A DNA stretch of 64,000 bases, taken from the NCBI GenBank assembly GCA_016720805.1, contig JADKJZ010000014.1, positions 62,001 to 126,000 on the forward strand, read 5' to 3'. The translations under genes and the position numbers were made by a program. Within the stretch, counting starts at the first letter, position 1. Every line of letters starts with the position of its first letter. Positions 41,311-50,334 of the stretch are shown one piece after another. A model generated the notes under the pieces. The model saw only the letters and a list, made by a program, of their open reading frames with translations. It had not been told where the DNA came from and made no database searches. The DNA is from Gemmatimonadota bacterium (GTDB lineage: Bacteria > Gemmatimonadota > Gemmatimonadetes > Gemmatimonadales > GWC2-71-9).

Positions 41311-41909
41311 TGATCAAGTGGATTCTGGGCATTCTGGCGTTGATCATTCTCGCCGTGGCCGGCACCTGCTTCTACGGCTACAAGCAGCTCACTGGCGGGG
41401 GGAACAGCGCCTCGGTCACCATGGCGGGGACGCCGGAGCGGATCTTCGCGGCGCTGGCAACCGCCGACTCGATGGCCCTCTGGATGACCGACTCGAAGAT
41501 CGAAGGCCCCTTCGGCAAGGGGCTGCTCGCCGTCGGTGACACGCTCCGGAGTCGCAGCGCCGCCAAGCCGGACAGCGTCACCGCGGTCAACAGTTCGTTC
41601 GATGGCGACTGGATTGTGCGCGAGGTGAATGCCCCGACCCTCCTGGTCATGGAGATGGTCTCCGACTCGGCCGGCGTCCGCAAGGCCATCCTCGTCCGGC
41701 GCGACTCGCTCGCCGCCATGGGCGACTCGACCATGGTCGTCACCACCTTCTCGTCGCCGCTGTTCGACTCACTCGCCACCACCGTCCGCGACAGCAGCAA
41801 GGCCGGCTCGTCCATGCTCGCCGGCGCCAACAAGATCATGCTCGGCGCGATGCGGATGGGGACACAGGGGGAGCTGGAAGTGTTGAAGAAGCGGGTGGAG
41901 GGGAAGTAG
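41310..41909 (+). CDS. SRPBCC-like membrane-anchored protein
   Basis: 199 residues: one N-terminal transmembrane helix (ILGILALIILAVAGTCFYG), then a periplasmic domain whose opening (SASVTMAGTPERIFAALATADSMALWM) resembles polyketide cyclase/START-like SRPBCC domains. The match beyond that is weak. Translation is coupled to the ferritin stop (overlap at 41308-41312). Function unknown. Its end abuts heptamer array 3. Confidence 0.65.
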   Translation: MIKWILGILALIILAVAGTCFYGYKQLTGGGNSASVTMAGTPERIFAALATADSMALWMTDSKIEGPFGKGLLAVGDTLRSRSAAKPDSVTAVNSSFDGDWIVREVNAPTLLVMEMVSDSAGVRKAILVRRDSLAAMGDSTMVVTTFSSPLFDSLATTVRDSSKAGSSMLAGANKIMLGAMRMGTQGELEVLKKRVEGK

Positions 41910-41910
41910 G

Positions 41911-42070
41911 CGTTAGTCGCTGGTCGTTAGTCGTTAGATGATTGTCGTAGGTCATAAGTCGTAAGACGTGAAAGGTGAAACGTGGCCCGCGTGGGCGCCC
42001 GTTTCACCTTTCACGTCTTACCTCCACACGACTAACGACTACGACTAACGACTAACGACCCACGACCTAC
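41911..42070. repeat. Heptamer array 3 (CGTTAGT outer arms, GTGAAAG inner arms)
   Basis: Nested inverted structure. Outer arms: CGTTAGT-type units left (41911-41940) and ACTAACG units right (42029-42058). Inner arms: ACGTGAAAGGTGAAACG (41976-41992) and its reverse complement (42000-42015) around an 8-bp GC loop that pairs too. It fills the gap between convergent genes ending at 41909 and 42067, touching both stop codons. Confidence 0.85.
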
Positions 42071-43398
42071 TGGACGGCCACGATCGAAAACGGGATGTCT
42101 GCCGCCACCCCGGCGACGGTCGAGCAGCCCACGCGCACCGTGCTGGTGCCGCCCGCGGTCGACGAGTAGTCCCAATACTGAATCGAGCAGCGGCCGGCGG
42201 TCGTGCCGACCGGTGAGACGATGAAGCTCTCCTTCAGTGTCCCGCTCCGGGCGAAGCCGGTAAAGGCGACGTCCCAGACGCCGGCGGAGGCGCGGGTGAT
42301 CAGCACGGAGCCGGTACCGCGCACGGCGGAGTTGGCCGGTGTGTAGCTGGCGACGGCCGGCTGGTCGGCCAGCGCGAAACCGAGCGAGGCACCAGCCCGC
42401 GCGCCATCGGCCAGGAGTATGGTGTACCGACTGTCGACCGGGGCGCCGGCGGCGTCAAAGCAGCGGACGGCGACTTCCAGCGCGGTGGTGGTGCTGGTCG
42501 GTGCGCCCGGCTGACAAACCGCGGCGGTCGGTCCGTAGGCGGTGACGACCACGCCTTCACGATCGCTTGCGCCGGCGCGCTGCAACCCGGCGAAGCGGAC
42601 GACGTAGCTGCCGGTGGCCACATGCTCGGAGAAGATCGAGCGGCCCAGCGGGTGATGACGCCACGTGCCGGAAGCCTCGGCGCTGGCCGTCGGCGAATCG
42701 ACCCAGGCGAAGGCCGAGCGTCCGGAGAGGGTCCCCGAGCCGATGACCACGCTCGTGGAGGACTGGTCGGCGAGCACGCCGGCGTTGTCATAGCAACGGA
42801 AGATCAACTGCGAATCCCCCCAGTTGTCATCCATGCAGAAGCCGCCGTTGGTCGGGCTGTAGGCCGTCACAAACTGCGCGTTGATTGCCCCGCTCGGCAC
42901 CGTCAATCCCGTCCAGCCAACCGTGTACAGTCCGAGCCCGGCGCGATTCATCGTGTTCGCCGCGGCGGTCGGGTTGTAGCTGTACTCGGCGTCGGGCGTC
43001 GTGGCGCCGGCTGTCGCCTCGTTGTTGTTCCAGGCAAAGGCGATCCGGCCATCGACGACGGTGACCTCGGTGCTGTCCTTGATCGTTTCCGACTCTGCGA
43101 CGATCCAGCTGCTCCCCGGTGCGCTCGCGGTGACGACGCCGCTCGCCGAGACGGTCGCGGTCGCCGACGTGCGCGATGTCCAGGTGATCGTGCGCCCGGT
43201 CAGCACGTCGCCACCGGCGTTCTTGGGCGTCGCCGCGAGGGTGGTGGTGAGGCCGGTGCCGATGACGACAGAGGGCGTCGACATCGCGAGGGTGGCGACT
43301 GGACCGGACGGAATGGGGTCGGGGCCGGTCGTGTCGGCACCGCAGGCGGTGAGCGTGGCCAAGACGATGAAGGGGAGCGCAGCGCGGGACTGTTGCAT
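42067..43398 (-). CDS. Lipoprotein with Big_2-type Ig domain and three internal repeats
   Basis: 443 residues with lipoprotein signal (ALPFIVLATLTACGA). Residues about 35-115 are a bacterial Ig-like (Big_2) domain (TITWTSRTSATATVSASGVVTA). The remaining 320 residues hold three repeats of about 100 residues. Each begins near a Tyr/Thr-Pro stretch (AEYSYNPTAAANTMNRAG and equivalents), continues through a GxYxVxFxGL-like strand and VTAYxP, and ends with a Cys-containing RC(Y/F)DxxG strand. Not assigned to a known adhesin family. GAGGAAAT supports the start. The array 3 repeat meets its stop. Confidence 0.78.
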   Translation of the reverse strand: MQQSRAALPFIVLATLTACGADTTGPDPIPSGPVATLAMSTPSVVIGTGLTTTLAATPKNAGGDVLTGRTITWTSRTSATATVSASGVVTASAPGSSWIVAESETIKDSTEVTVVDGRIAFAWNNNEATAGATTPDAEYSYNPTAAANTMNRAGLGLYTVGWTGLTVPSGAINAQFVTAYSPTNGGFCMDDNWGDSQLIFRCYDNAGVLADQSSTSVVIGSGTLSGRSAFAWVDSPTASAEASGTWRHHPLGRSIFSEHVATGSYVVRFAGLQRAGASDREGVVVTAYGPTAAVCQPGAPTSTTTALEVAVRCFDAAGAPVDSRYTILLADGARAGASLGFALADQPAVASYTPANSAVRGTGSVLITRASAGVWDVAFTGFARSGTLKESFIVSPVGTTAGRCSIQYWDYSSTAGGTSTVRVGCSTVAGVAADIPFSIVAVQ

Positions 43399-43456
43399 GG
43401 TGATTTCCTCGGGGGATGAAGATCCCGGCAGGTATCGACCGATGCAGGTGCCGAAT

Positions 43457-43852
<396 letters not shown>

Positions 43853-43854
43853 TC

Positions 43855-44196
43855 TTAGAAGAGTCGCCCCCCGAGCGGCACCGCCAGCGTCGGCTCGAGC
43901 AGCACGACCGCGCCCTCGGGGTCCGGCACCCCGAGCACCAGGACCTCGCTCTTGATGCCGGCGATCCGCTTCGGCGCGAAGTTCACCACGGCGACCACGA
44001 GGCGACCAACGAGCTGTTCCGGGGTGTAGTGCACCGTGAGTTGCGCGCTCGAGGTCTTGATGCCGAGTTCGGCGCCGAAGTCGATGGTGAGGACGTAGGC
44101 CGGCTTCAGCGCCCTGGGGTTCGGTGCGGCGGTGAGGACGCGGCCGACCCGGATGTCGACCGCGAGGAAGTCGTCGAAGGAGATGTCTGCAGTCAT
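43855..44196 (-). CDS. csaA: CsaA-type tRNA-binding domain protein
   Basis: 113 residues from ATG 44196 of the EMAPII/tRNA-binding OB-fold family: DFLAVDIRVGRVLTAAPNPRALKPAYVLTIDFG, VVAVVNFAPKRIAGIKSEVLVLGVP, and VLLEPTLAVPLGGRLF. Full length for bacterial CsaA, a chaperone-like protein which binds tRNA or unfolded protein. Downstream of leuS in the same direction with a heptamer palindrome between. Its stop borders the G/C-only stretch, so the 3' side should be verified. Confidence 0.9.
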   Translation of the reverse strand: MTADISFDDFLAVDIRVGRVLTAAPNPRALKPAYVLTIDFGAELGIKTSSAQLTVHYTPEQLVGRLVVAVVNFAPKRIAGIKSEVLVLGVPDPEGAVVLLEPTLAVPLGGRLF

Positions 44197-44211
44197 GCGT
44201 TGGGCTCCGCT

Positions 44212-44259
44212 ATCGATCATCGATCATCGATGATCGATGATCGATGATCGATGATCGAT
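44212..44259. repeat. Heptamer array 4 (perfect CGATCAT/CGATGAT palindrome)
   Basis: Two or three CGATCAT units followed by four CGATGAT units. Positions 44212-44245 make a perfect 34-bp palindrome with no loop. It lies exactly between the leuS stop (44260-44262) and the csaA start (44196). Confidence 0.9.
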
Positions 44260-46713
44260 TCAGCTCGCCACCACAAACGACAGCATCCGCCCCGGCACCC
44301 AGATCACCTTCTTGATCTCGCCGACGAGGTACTTCGCCACCGCCGGATCCGCCTCGGCCGCAGCGCGCACCACCGCTTCGGTCGAATCGCGCGGCACCAC
44401 CACGCTGCCGCGCGTCTTGCCGTTGACCTGTACCGCCACCGTGATCGTGTCCTCGATCGTCAGGACCGGATCGTAGCTCGGCCAGGCCGAGTCGAAGATC
44501 GTGGTCCGGTGCCCAAGGCGCTCCCAGCACTCCTCGGCGAAGTGCGGGGCGAACGGTGCCGTCATCTGCACCAGCTCGCTCACCAGGGTGCGCTCGGCGC
44601 AGTTCTGGTCGCGGAGGACGTTGACCAACTCCATCAGCGCCGCGATCGCGGTGTTGTAGCGGAGTTGCTCGATCTCCTCGGCCACGCGCTGCTTGACCTG
44701 GTGCCACTTGATCAGCACTTCGCGGCGGATCTCGGCGTCCTTGCAGTCCGGGTCGCTCGCCAGCGTGACCAGCTCCCAGACCTTGTCGAGGAAGCGGCGT
44801 GGCCCCGAGATGCCGGCATCGCGGAAGTCGCCGCCCTCCTGGAACGGCCCGAGGAACATCAGGTAGGTGCGGAAGGTGTCCGCGCCCCACTTGTCGATGT
44901 ACTGATCGGGCACCACCACGTTGCCGCGCGACTTCGACATCTTCGCGCCGTCCTTCACGATCAGGCCGTGCGCGCGGAACTTCCGGAACGGCTCCTCGAA
45001 GTCGAGCATCCCGGCGTCGTGCAGCACCATGGTGATGAAGCGCGAGTAGAGCAGGTGGAGCACGGCATGCTCGTTCCCGCCGATGTAGCTCGCGACCGGC
45101 AGCCACTTCTTCGTGCGCTCGAGGTCGAACGGCCGATCGGTCAGCTCGCTGCTCGGGTAGCGCAGGAAGTACCACGCCGAGTCGAGGAAGGTGTCGGAGA
45201 CATCCGTCTCGCGCCGCCCCTGCTTGCCGCAGGTGGGGCAGGGGACGAAGTACCACTCCGCATGGCGCGCCAGCGGCGAGACGCCGGAGTCGTCCGGGCG
45301 GAAGTCCTCGATCGCCGGCAACACCACCGGCAGGTCGGCTTCGGGCACCGGCACCGGGCCGCAGGCGTCGCAGTAGATGATCGGGATCGGCGGGCCCCAG
45401 TACCGTTGGCGCGAGATGCACCAATCATAGAGGCGATACTGCACCGTCTCCTTCCCGCTGCCGCGCGACACCAGCCACGACGTGATCGCCGCCTTGGTGT
45501 CCATCGGCGTGCGCCCGTCGAACTCGCGCGAGTTCACCATCCGGCTGTCGGCATCGACTCCGGTGTAGGCAGCCTCGAGCGGCGTGCCGGCATCGTCGCC
45601 GGGGCCGGCGATCACGCGGACAATCGGCAACGCGAACTTGGTGGCGAACGCGAAGTCGCGTTCGTCATGCCCGGGAACCGCCATGATGGCGCCCGTGCCG
45701 TAGTCCATCAGCACGTAGTCGGCGATCCACACCTGGATCTGCTCGCCGGTCGCCGGATTGAAGGCGGTGCTGCCGGTGAAGACCCCGGTCTTCTCCTTGT
45801 CGCCGACCTTCCGCGTCACCACGTCCTGCGCGGCCGCCTGCGCCCGATAGGCCTCGACTGCGTCACGCCGCGCGTCCGTGGTCAGCGCGTCCACCAGCGG
45901 GTGCTCGGGGGCGAGCACGAGGAAGGTCGCGCCGAAGAGCGTGTCCGGGCGGGTGGTGTAGACGGTGATCGCGGAGCTCGACGCATCGCTCGCGCGGAAG
46001 GTCACCTCGGCGCCGTGCGAGCGGCCCAGCCAGTTCTTCTGCGCCATGACCGTGGTATCCGACCAATCCATCTTGGTCGGATCATCGAGGTTGTTCAGCA
46101 ACCGCTCGGCGTAGTCGGTGATCCGGAAGTACCACTGCTCCAGGACGCGCTGCTCCACAATCGTGCCGCACCGCTCGCAGGCCCCGGCAATCACCTGCTC
46201 GTTCGACAGCACCGTCTTGCAACTCGGACACCAGTTGACCGCGCCGTTCTTCTTGTAGGCGAGCCCCTGCTTGTAGAGCTGCAGGAAGACCCACTGCGTC
46301 CACTTGTAGTACGACGGCTCCGTGGTCGACAGGACATTCCGCCACGGGAACATCCCACCCATCCGCGTGAGCTGGCGGGTGAAGTTGGCGATGTTGCGCG
46401 GAATCAGCTCGGCCGGATGCACCCCGACCTTGATGGCGAAGTTCTCCGAATGGATGCCGAAGGCATCGAAACCGATCGGCTCGAACACCTGATAGCCCTG
46501 CATCCGCTTGAAGCGGCCGAAGACGTCGGCGCCCGTGAACGCGAAGAGGTTCCCGACGTGCAGCCCTTCGGCCGACGGGTACGGGAACATCATCAGGTTG
46601 TAGAAGGGGCGCTCCGCCCGGTCGAGGTCCGGCTCATTGGTGCGCTCGGCCGCCCACCGCTCACGCCACTTGGTCTCGACCATCTCGGGCAGGTACTTGT
46701 CGGGCTCGGACAT
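44260..46713 (-). CDS. leuS: Leucyl-tRNA synthetase, HVGN-type
   Basis: 817 residues, complete class I synthetase. The usual LHMGH signature is LHVGNLFAFTGADVFGRF and the GLPAEN segment is FGIHSEN, so the active-site motif is the variant HVGN. CPSCKTVLSNEQV and CPTCGKQGRRET zinc-type cysteines are in the connective regions. The editing domain is in the middle (TTRPDTLFGATFLVLAPEH) and KMSKSRGNVV at about 595. Leucyl-tRNA synthetase charges tRNA-Leu. TAGCTT-type element and heptamer array 5 lie upstream. Confidence 0.92.
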   Translation of the reverse strand: MSEPDKYLPEMVETKWRERWAAERTNEPDLDRAERPFYNLMMFPYPSAEGLHVGNLFAFTGADVFGRFKRMQGYQVFEPIGFDAFGIHSENFAIKVGVHPAELIPRNIANFTRQLTRMGGMFPWRNVLSTTEPSYYKWTQWVFLQLYKQGLAYKKNGAVNWCPSCKTVLSNEQVIAGACERCGTIVEQRVLEQWYFRITDYAERLLNNLDDPTKMDWSDTTVMAQKNWLGRSHGAEVTFRASDASSSAITVYTTRPDTLFGATFLVLAPEHPLVDALTTDARRDAVEAYRAQAAAQDVVTRKVGDKEKTGVFTGSTAFNPATGEQIQVWIADYVLMDYGTGAIMAVPGHDERDFAFATKFALPIVRVIAGPGDDAGTPLEAAYTGVDADSRMVNSREFDGRTPMDTKAAITSWLVSRGSGKETVQYRLYDWCISRQRYWGPPIPIIYCDACGPVPVPEADLPVVLPAIEDFRPDDSGVSPLARHAEWYFVPCPTCGKQGRRETDVSDTFLDSAWYFLRYPSSELTDRPFDLERTKKWLPVASYIGGNEHAVLHLLYSRFITMVLHDAGMLDFEEPFRKFRAHGLIVKDGAKMSKSRGNVVVPDQYIDKWGADTFRTYLMFLGPFQEGGDFRDAGISGPRRFLDKVWELVTLASDPDCKDAEIRREVLIKWHQVKQRVAEEIEQLRYNTAIAALMELVNVLRDQNCAERTLVSELVQMTAPFAPHFAEECWERLGHRTTIFDSAWPSYDPVLTIEDTITVAVQVNGKTRGSVVVPRDSTEAVVRAAAEADPAVAKYLVGEIKKVIWVPGRMLSFVVAS

Positions 46714-46744
46714 CCTGGGACTTTCCGGGGTTCAGGTGGAACCC

Positions 46745-46757
46745 GGAAAGCTAATGG
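46745..46757 (-). promoter_or_regulatory. Candidate leuS promoter element (ACCATTAGCTTCC)
   Basis: On the minus strand ACCATTAGCTTCC about 32 bp upstream of the leuS start. Belongs to the recurrent TAGCTT elements. A T-box-like leader was looked for and not seen. Confidence 0.4.
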
Positions 46758-46777
46758 TGGGGGGGAGAGGGGGGGCG

Positions 46778-46945
46778 GTAACCAGTGACCAGTGACCACC
46801 AGTGACCGAGCGGTGACCAGTGACCAGAGGCTGGGGTGAAACGTGAAACGTGAGACGGTGGCTGCCCGAGGGCTCCCGTCTCACGTCTCACCTTTCACTG
46901 CCTGACCGGGTCACGGGTCACGGGTCACTGGTTACCTGTCACCAG
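46778..46945. repeat. Heptamer array 5 (GTGACCA outer, GTGAAAC inner arms)
   Basis: Nested inverted array. Outer arms: AGTGACC units at 46781-46827 and GGGTCAC units at 46908-46941. Inner arms: GTGAAACGTGAAACGTGAGACGG (46836-46858) and CCGTCTCACGTCTCACCTTTCAC (46876-46898). The middle loop is about 17 bp. It lies between the 3' end of a lipoprotein gene and the leuS promoter. Confidence 0.85.
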
Positions 46946-46968
46946 GCTCCCCGTACCGCGGCGCTCGT

Positions 46969-47778
46969 TCAGCCGTTCGGCCGCCGCTGCGCCGTCCGGT
47001 TGCCCAGGTTGAGCGTGAACGCCTCGCCATTGACCGTGGCCGTCGGTGTCGCGGTGCCGTTGAAGGTGATGATCACCGTGCGGGTGACCGGGGTGCCCCC
47101 TTCGGGGGTCACCGTCACGACCCGGGTGACGGTGCCGGAGGTCGGCCACGGGGCGACGCCCTCGGCGCGGACCGGCACGACGACGTCAACGAAGGTCGCC
47201 GTCTCCGCCATGTCGTACGAGCGGTTGTTGCCGCTCTCATTGATCCGCGACCGCGAGGCCGCGCCCGTCGCGGTGCCGTTCGTGGTGCGGCTCGTCTCGG
47301 TGCCGAGGAGCCCGGTGTGGACGAAGTTGCGCGTGCGGGTGATCGTGGCGGTCCAGGGGCCGCGGGTGACGTCACCCTGCAGCGTTGCGGCGACTTCGAT
47401 CTTGGCGGTCAGCATCGCGTCGTAGGCCTGCTGCACCGCATTCAGGCCGTCGTAGAAGGCCACGGTGCGCGTGATGGTCAGGCCATTGGCGCTATTCGGC
47501 GGGCAGGAGAAGCGGCCGCCGCCGAAGCCGCAGCCGTTCACGTTGCCCGGACCGATCGGCGGAGTCAGCTCGTCCATCAGGTTCACGGTGAAATTGCCAT
47601 TCATGCCGTTGAGCCCTGCCATCACGTCGACGTCCTCGGCGGTGGCGTCGGCGGAGACCGTGGCGACGTCACTGGAGATGCGCGAGGCGAGGATCCCGGT
47701 GTCGTCCGTGCCGGTCGTGGAATCACTGCAGGCGGCCAGGGCCAGGAGGGCGGTGCAGGCAAAGAGGGTGGAGCGCAT
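46969..47778 (-). CDS. Hypothetical lipoprotein
   Basis: 269 residues from ATG 47778 with lipobox LLALAAC (Cys about 17) then a Ser/Thr/Asp-rich stretch. The body is beta-rich with FVHTGLLGTETSRTTNG and a TRVVTVTPEGGTPVTRTV region. No known domain. Secreted or outer-membrane-anchored by inference. Confidence 0.65.
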   Translation of the reverse strand: MRSTLFACTALLALAACSDSTTGTDDTGILASRISSDVATVSADATAEDVDVMAGLNGMNGNFTVNLMDELTPPIGPGNVNGCGFGGGRFSCPPNSANGLTITRTVAFYDGLNAVQQAYDAMLTAKIEVAATLQGDVTRGPWTATITRTRNFVHTGLLGTETSRTTNGTATGAASRSRINESGNNRSYDMAETATFVDVVVPVRAEGVAPWPTSGTVTRVVTVTPEGGTPVTRTVIITFNGTATPTATVNGEAFTLNLGNRTAQRRPNG

Positions 47779-47863
47779 GGCGGTCATCCTTGGTGAGACT
47801 GTGAAAGCGGTGACGCTTCAAGTATCGGGGGTCACACCGGATGACGGAGGTTCGTGCGGACTG

Positions 47864-48496
47864 TTAAGGGATGATTGGTGATCGATCGTCGATTATCGAG
47901 TGCCCCGGCTCCACGACTCCCTTGCCGCCAGTCACCCCACCGGACACGATGAAGCTCATCACATCGGAGGAGTCGCCCTCGACGGTCACCACCCGATCGG
48001 CGGGGACGAGGACCAGGTTGCCGGCGATGTTGTAGGACTGCGGCAGGTAGACGGCCACGTGGCCGGGCAGGCCCAGCCGGGTCACGTCATCGGCGGTGAC
48101 GAAGCCGAGGAACCAGAGATCGAGCGAAGGGTCTGGCTGGACCCGGACGGCGCGGTTGAAGCGCTTCTTGTTCCCGACGAACGCCCCCATCAGGTCCTTC
48201 GCCGCGGTGTAGAGAATGCGGATAAACGGGAGCCGTTCGAAGAGCTGGTCGAGCGTGGCGAGCGCGGCGCGCGTCACCACGTTGGTGGCGAGTGCGCCGA
48301 TCGCGGTGATGCCGGCCATGACCACCAGCAGTCCGATTCCCGGAATCGTCAGCCCGAGCCAGCTGTCCACCCAGGTCACTGCCCGCCAGGCAATCCACAC
48401 CGTCAGTGCCACGGGGAGGGAGATGACCAGGCCGCGCACGAAGTTGCGCGTCACGAAGCGGATCACCGGTTGGGGCCGATTGTCGGATTCGATCAC
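47864..48496 (-). CDS. DUF502 family membrane protein
   Basis: 210 residues from GTG 48496, GTGA overlap with the upstream aminotransferase stop. Two transmembrane helices (GLVISLPVALTVWIAWRAV; IPGIGLLVVMAGITAIGALATNVV) precede the DUF502 domain (PFIRILYTAAKDLMGAF, VAVYLPQSYNIAGNLVLV). The final residues (GHSIIDDRSPIIP) come from a heptamer-like repeat (47869-47898), so the C-terminus is not conserved. DUF502 proteins have no assigned function. Confidence 0.83.
   Translation of the reverse strand: MIESDNRPQPVIRFVTRNFVRGLVISLPVALTVWIAWRAVTWVDSWLGLTIPGIGLLVVMAGITAIGALATNVVTRAALATLDQLFERLPFIRILYTAAKDLMGAFVGNKKRFNRAVRVQPDPSLDLWFLGFVTADDVTRLGLPGHVAVYLPQSYNIAGNLVLVPADRVVTVEGDSSDVMSFIVSGGVTGGKGVVEPGHSIIDDRSPIIP
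47869..47898. repeat. Short heptamer-like repeat (GATGATT/GATCGAT)
   Basis: Imperfect GATGATTGGTGATCGATCG followed by TCGATTATCGAG; the units are related to the CGATGAT arrays at 44212 and 58751. Contains the 3' codons of the DUF502 gene. Confidence 0.5.
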
Positions 48497-49563
48497 AGCA
48501 ATGGCTCCAATGCACTGAGCAGTGCGTTCAGTTCACCCACGGTGCGGTCGCCCATGTGTCCGATGCGGATGACGGTGTCGCGCTCCTCGCCCTTGCCGGT
48601 GGCGATCTGCCAGCCCAGCCCATCCAGGGTGCGGACCAGTGCGTCGGCGCTCCGTCCCTGGCGGAGGCGGAGCGCGGAGACGGTGTCGGCGCGCCGCCCG
48701 GGCGGGGCCATGAAGCGGCATCGGCCGTGGCCCGCCACCCATCCTTCGACTTGCACGCGCATCGCCTGATGGCGCGCGTACCGGGCCGCCAACCCCTCGA
48801 GCGCAATACGATCGAGCTGTGCATCGAGTGCGTGGACCACCGGCAGCGACGGCGTCTGGGGAAAGCGCCCCGCCACCGCGTCCGCGTGCAACGACACCGG
48901 ATCAAGATAGAGGCCGCGTCCCTCGACCGCGTCGGCGCGTCGCAGGAAGCGCTCCGAGGCCACGGCGAAGGCGACCCCGGTCGGGACGCCGAGGGCCTTC
49001 TGGGTGGTGCCCAGGAAGAAGTCGGCGCCCCAGCGATCGGGATCGACGACGATGCCGCCGACCGACGAGACGCCGTCGACGATGGTGACGACATCACCGA
49101 GGCTCCGCAACAATCGGAGCAACTCGCTGACCGGCTGTACCACACCGGTGGACGTCTCCACGTGGACGAGCGAGACGGCATCGACCGGCGGTCCGTCCAG
49201 CGCGAGGGCCAGCAGCCCCGGCTCGAGTGCCTCGCCGTGCGGCACATGCAGCCGGACGACCTCCTTGTCGCAGCGCTCGGCGATCTTGGCGAAGCGCTCC
49301 GAGAAGTGGCCGGTGATCACGCAGAGGATGCGCTCCTCGACCCCGGCCCGGATGGCGGCTTCCATCATCGCGGAGGCCGAGCCGGTCACCGTCATGACCG
49401 GTCGTCGGCTCTGCAGGATGTCGCCGAGACCGCGCTGCACGCGTGCCAGCAACGCCTCGGCGGCCGCGGAGCGGTGCCCGATCGCGGGATGCAACATCGC
49501 CTGCGCGACGTCCGAATGGACCTCGACCGGTCCCGGGAGAAAGAAGCGGCCGGTGCTGATCAC
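48493..49563 (-). CDS. Class V PLP aminotransferase (alanine-glyoxylate type)
   Basis: 356 residues from GTG 49563 (GTGA overlap with upstream pncA stop). Typical class V signatures: FLPGPVEVHSDV opening, SASAMMEAAIRAGV, VHVETSTGVVQPVSEL, VDGVSSVGGI and the PLP-binding Lys in FLGTTQKALGVPTG (about 194). The family includes alanine-glyoxylate, serine-glyoxylate and SerC-like aminotransferases. Its substrate is not distinguishable here. Second gene of an operon with nicotinamidase upstream and DUF502 downstream. Confidence 0.85.
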   Translation of the reverse strand: MISTGRFFLPGPVEVHSDVAQAMLHPAIGHRSAAAEALLARVQRGLGDILQSRRPVMTVTGSASAMMEAAIRAGVEERILCVITGHFSERFAKIAERCDKEVVRLHVPHGEALEPGLLALALDGPPVDAVSLVHVETSTGVVQPVSELLRLLRSLGDVVTIVDGVSSVGGIVVDPDRWGADFFLGTTQKALGVPTGVAFAVASERFLRRADAVEGRGLYLDPVSLHADAVAGRFPQTPSLPVVHALDAQLDRIALEGLAARYARHQAMRVQVEGWVAGHGRCRFMAPPGRRADTVSALRLRQGRSADALVRTLDGLGWQIATGKGEERDTVIRIGHMGDRTVGELNALLSALEPLL

Positions 49564-50189
49564 GCCAGCAGTTGCTCGCACGTCACGACCCGAATCCCGC
49601 GGGTCGCCCACTCCGACAGCAGCGCGCGGCCGTGGCCGGCATCAAGCGCCGCGACGGCGTCCTTCACCACGACCAGTTCGGCCTCGGGGGCGAGTCGGCG
49701 GAGTCCATCGACGGCCGCCACGACGCAGACGTCCGTCGCCACGCCGTACACCACGATGCGCGTCGGGGCCAGTGCCGCGAGCACGGTCGCCGCGTTCGGA
49801 TTCCATCGGAAGACATCGGTGCCCGGCTTCAAGATCAGCAGGTCACCGTCGTGCCGACGTACCGTTGCCGCGAGCGCGTCGGCATCATGCGGCACGGCGT
49901 GGATGATGAGCGGCGCGCGCAACGTGCTCTCCGCCACTTTCAGTTGCCCGGCGGTGCCGCGCATGCAATGCGGCGGGTAGGTCGTCTTCCAGTCCGGGGT
50001 GCGGCTGATCTCGGCATGGCCAAGATCGTGGTCGTCGGCGGTGGCGACGATTCGGATGCCGTGGGTGTGCGCGTGCTGCGTCAGCCGCGCGAGCACCGGC
50101 AGCACCGCCTCGGCCCCGGGAACCGCGAGCAGGCCGTCAGCGGCAATGAAATCGTGTTGGGTGTCGACGTCCCAGTGGATCGTGGTCAT
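49560..50189 (-). CDS. pncA: Nicotinamidase / isochorismatase family hydrolase
   Basis: 209 residues. Catalytic triad: Asp in VDTQHDF (about 12), Lys in TTYPPHCMRGT region, and Cys in VYGVATDVCVVAAVDGL (about 153). Metal-ligand residues DDHDLGH are present. The start is followed by the pncB gene upstream on the same strand, so the product most likely deamidates nicotinamide to nicotinic acid for NAD salvage. Overlaps the downstream aminotransferase by GTGA. Confidence 0.88.
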   Translation of the reverse strand: MTTIHWDVDTQHDFIAADGLLAVPGAEAVLPVLARLTQHAHTHGIRIVATADDHDLGHAEISRTPDWKTTYPPHCMRGTAGQLKVAESTLRAPLIIHAVPHDADALAATVRRHDGDLLILKPGTDVFRWNPNAATVLAALAPTRIVVYGVATDVCVVAAVDGLRRLAPEAELVVVKDAVAALDAGHGRALLSEWATRGIRVVTCEQLLA

Positions 50190-50201
50190 GTTGGGTTCTC
50201 T

Positions 50202-50334
50202 GTAGGGGTCGTTAGTCGTTGGTCGTTGGTCGTTAGAGAGGTCCTTCGACTTCGTCCGCTGCGCGGACTGCGCTCAGGATGACACCCCTAACGACTAACG
50301 ACTAACGACTAACGACCAACGACCAACGACTAGT
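50202..50334. repeat. Heptamer array 6 (CGTTAGT/CGTTGGT arms around a CAGGATGACA repeat)
   Basis: Left arm 50204-50237 (GGTCGTTAGTCGTTGGTCGT, continuing TGGTCGTTAG), right arm 50285-50332 (CTAACGACTAACGACTAACG continuing ACTAACGACCAACGACCAAC). The middle (50238-50284) is a palindromic repeat ending CTCAGGATGACA. It lies between pncB (stop at 50330, in the array) and pncA. Confidence 0.88.

Noticed and set aside
44251..46788. 845-codon open frame on the plus strand opposite leuS
   Set aside because: Shadow of leuS: histidine, arginine and glutamate-rich, no recognised motif, and leuS on the other strand is clearly coding.
46714..46970. T-box riboswitch upstream of leuS
   Set aside because: The upstream gap is filled by a heptamer array; no T-box sequence or specifier loop could be identified.
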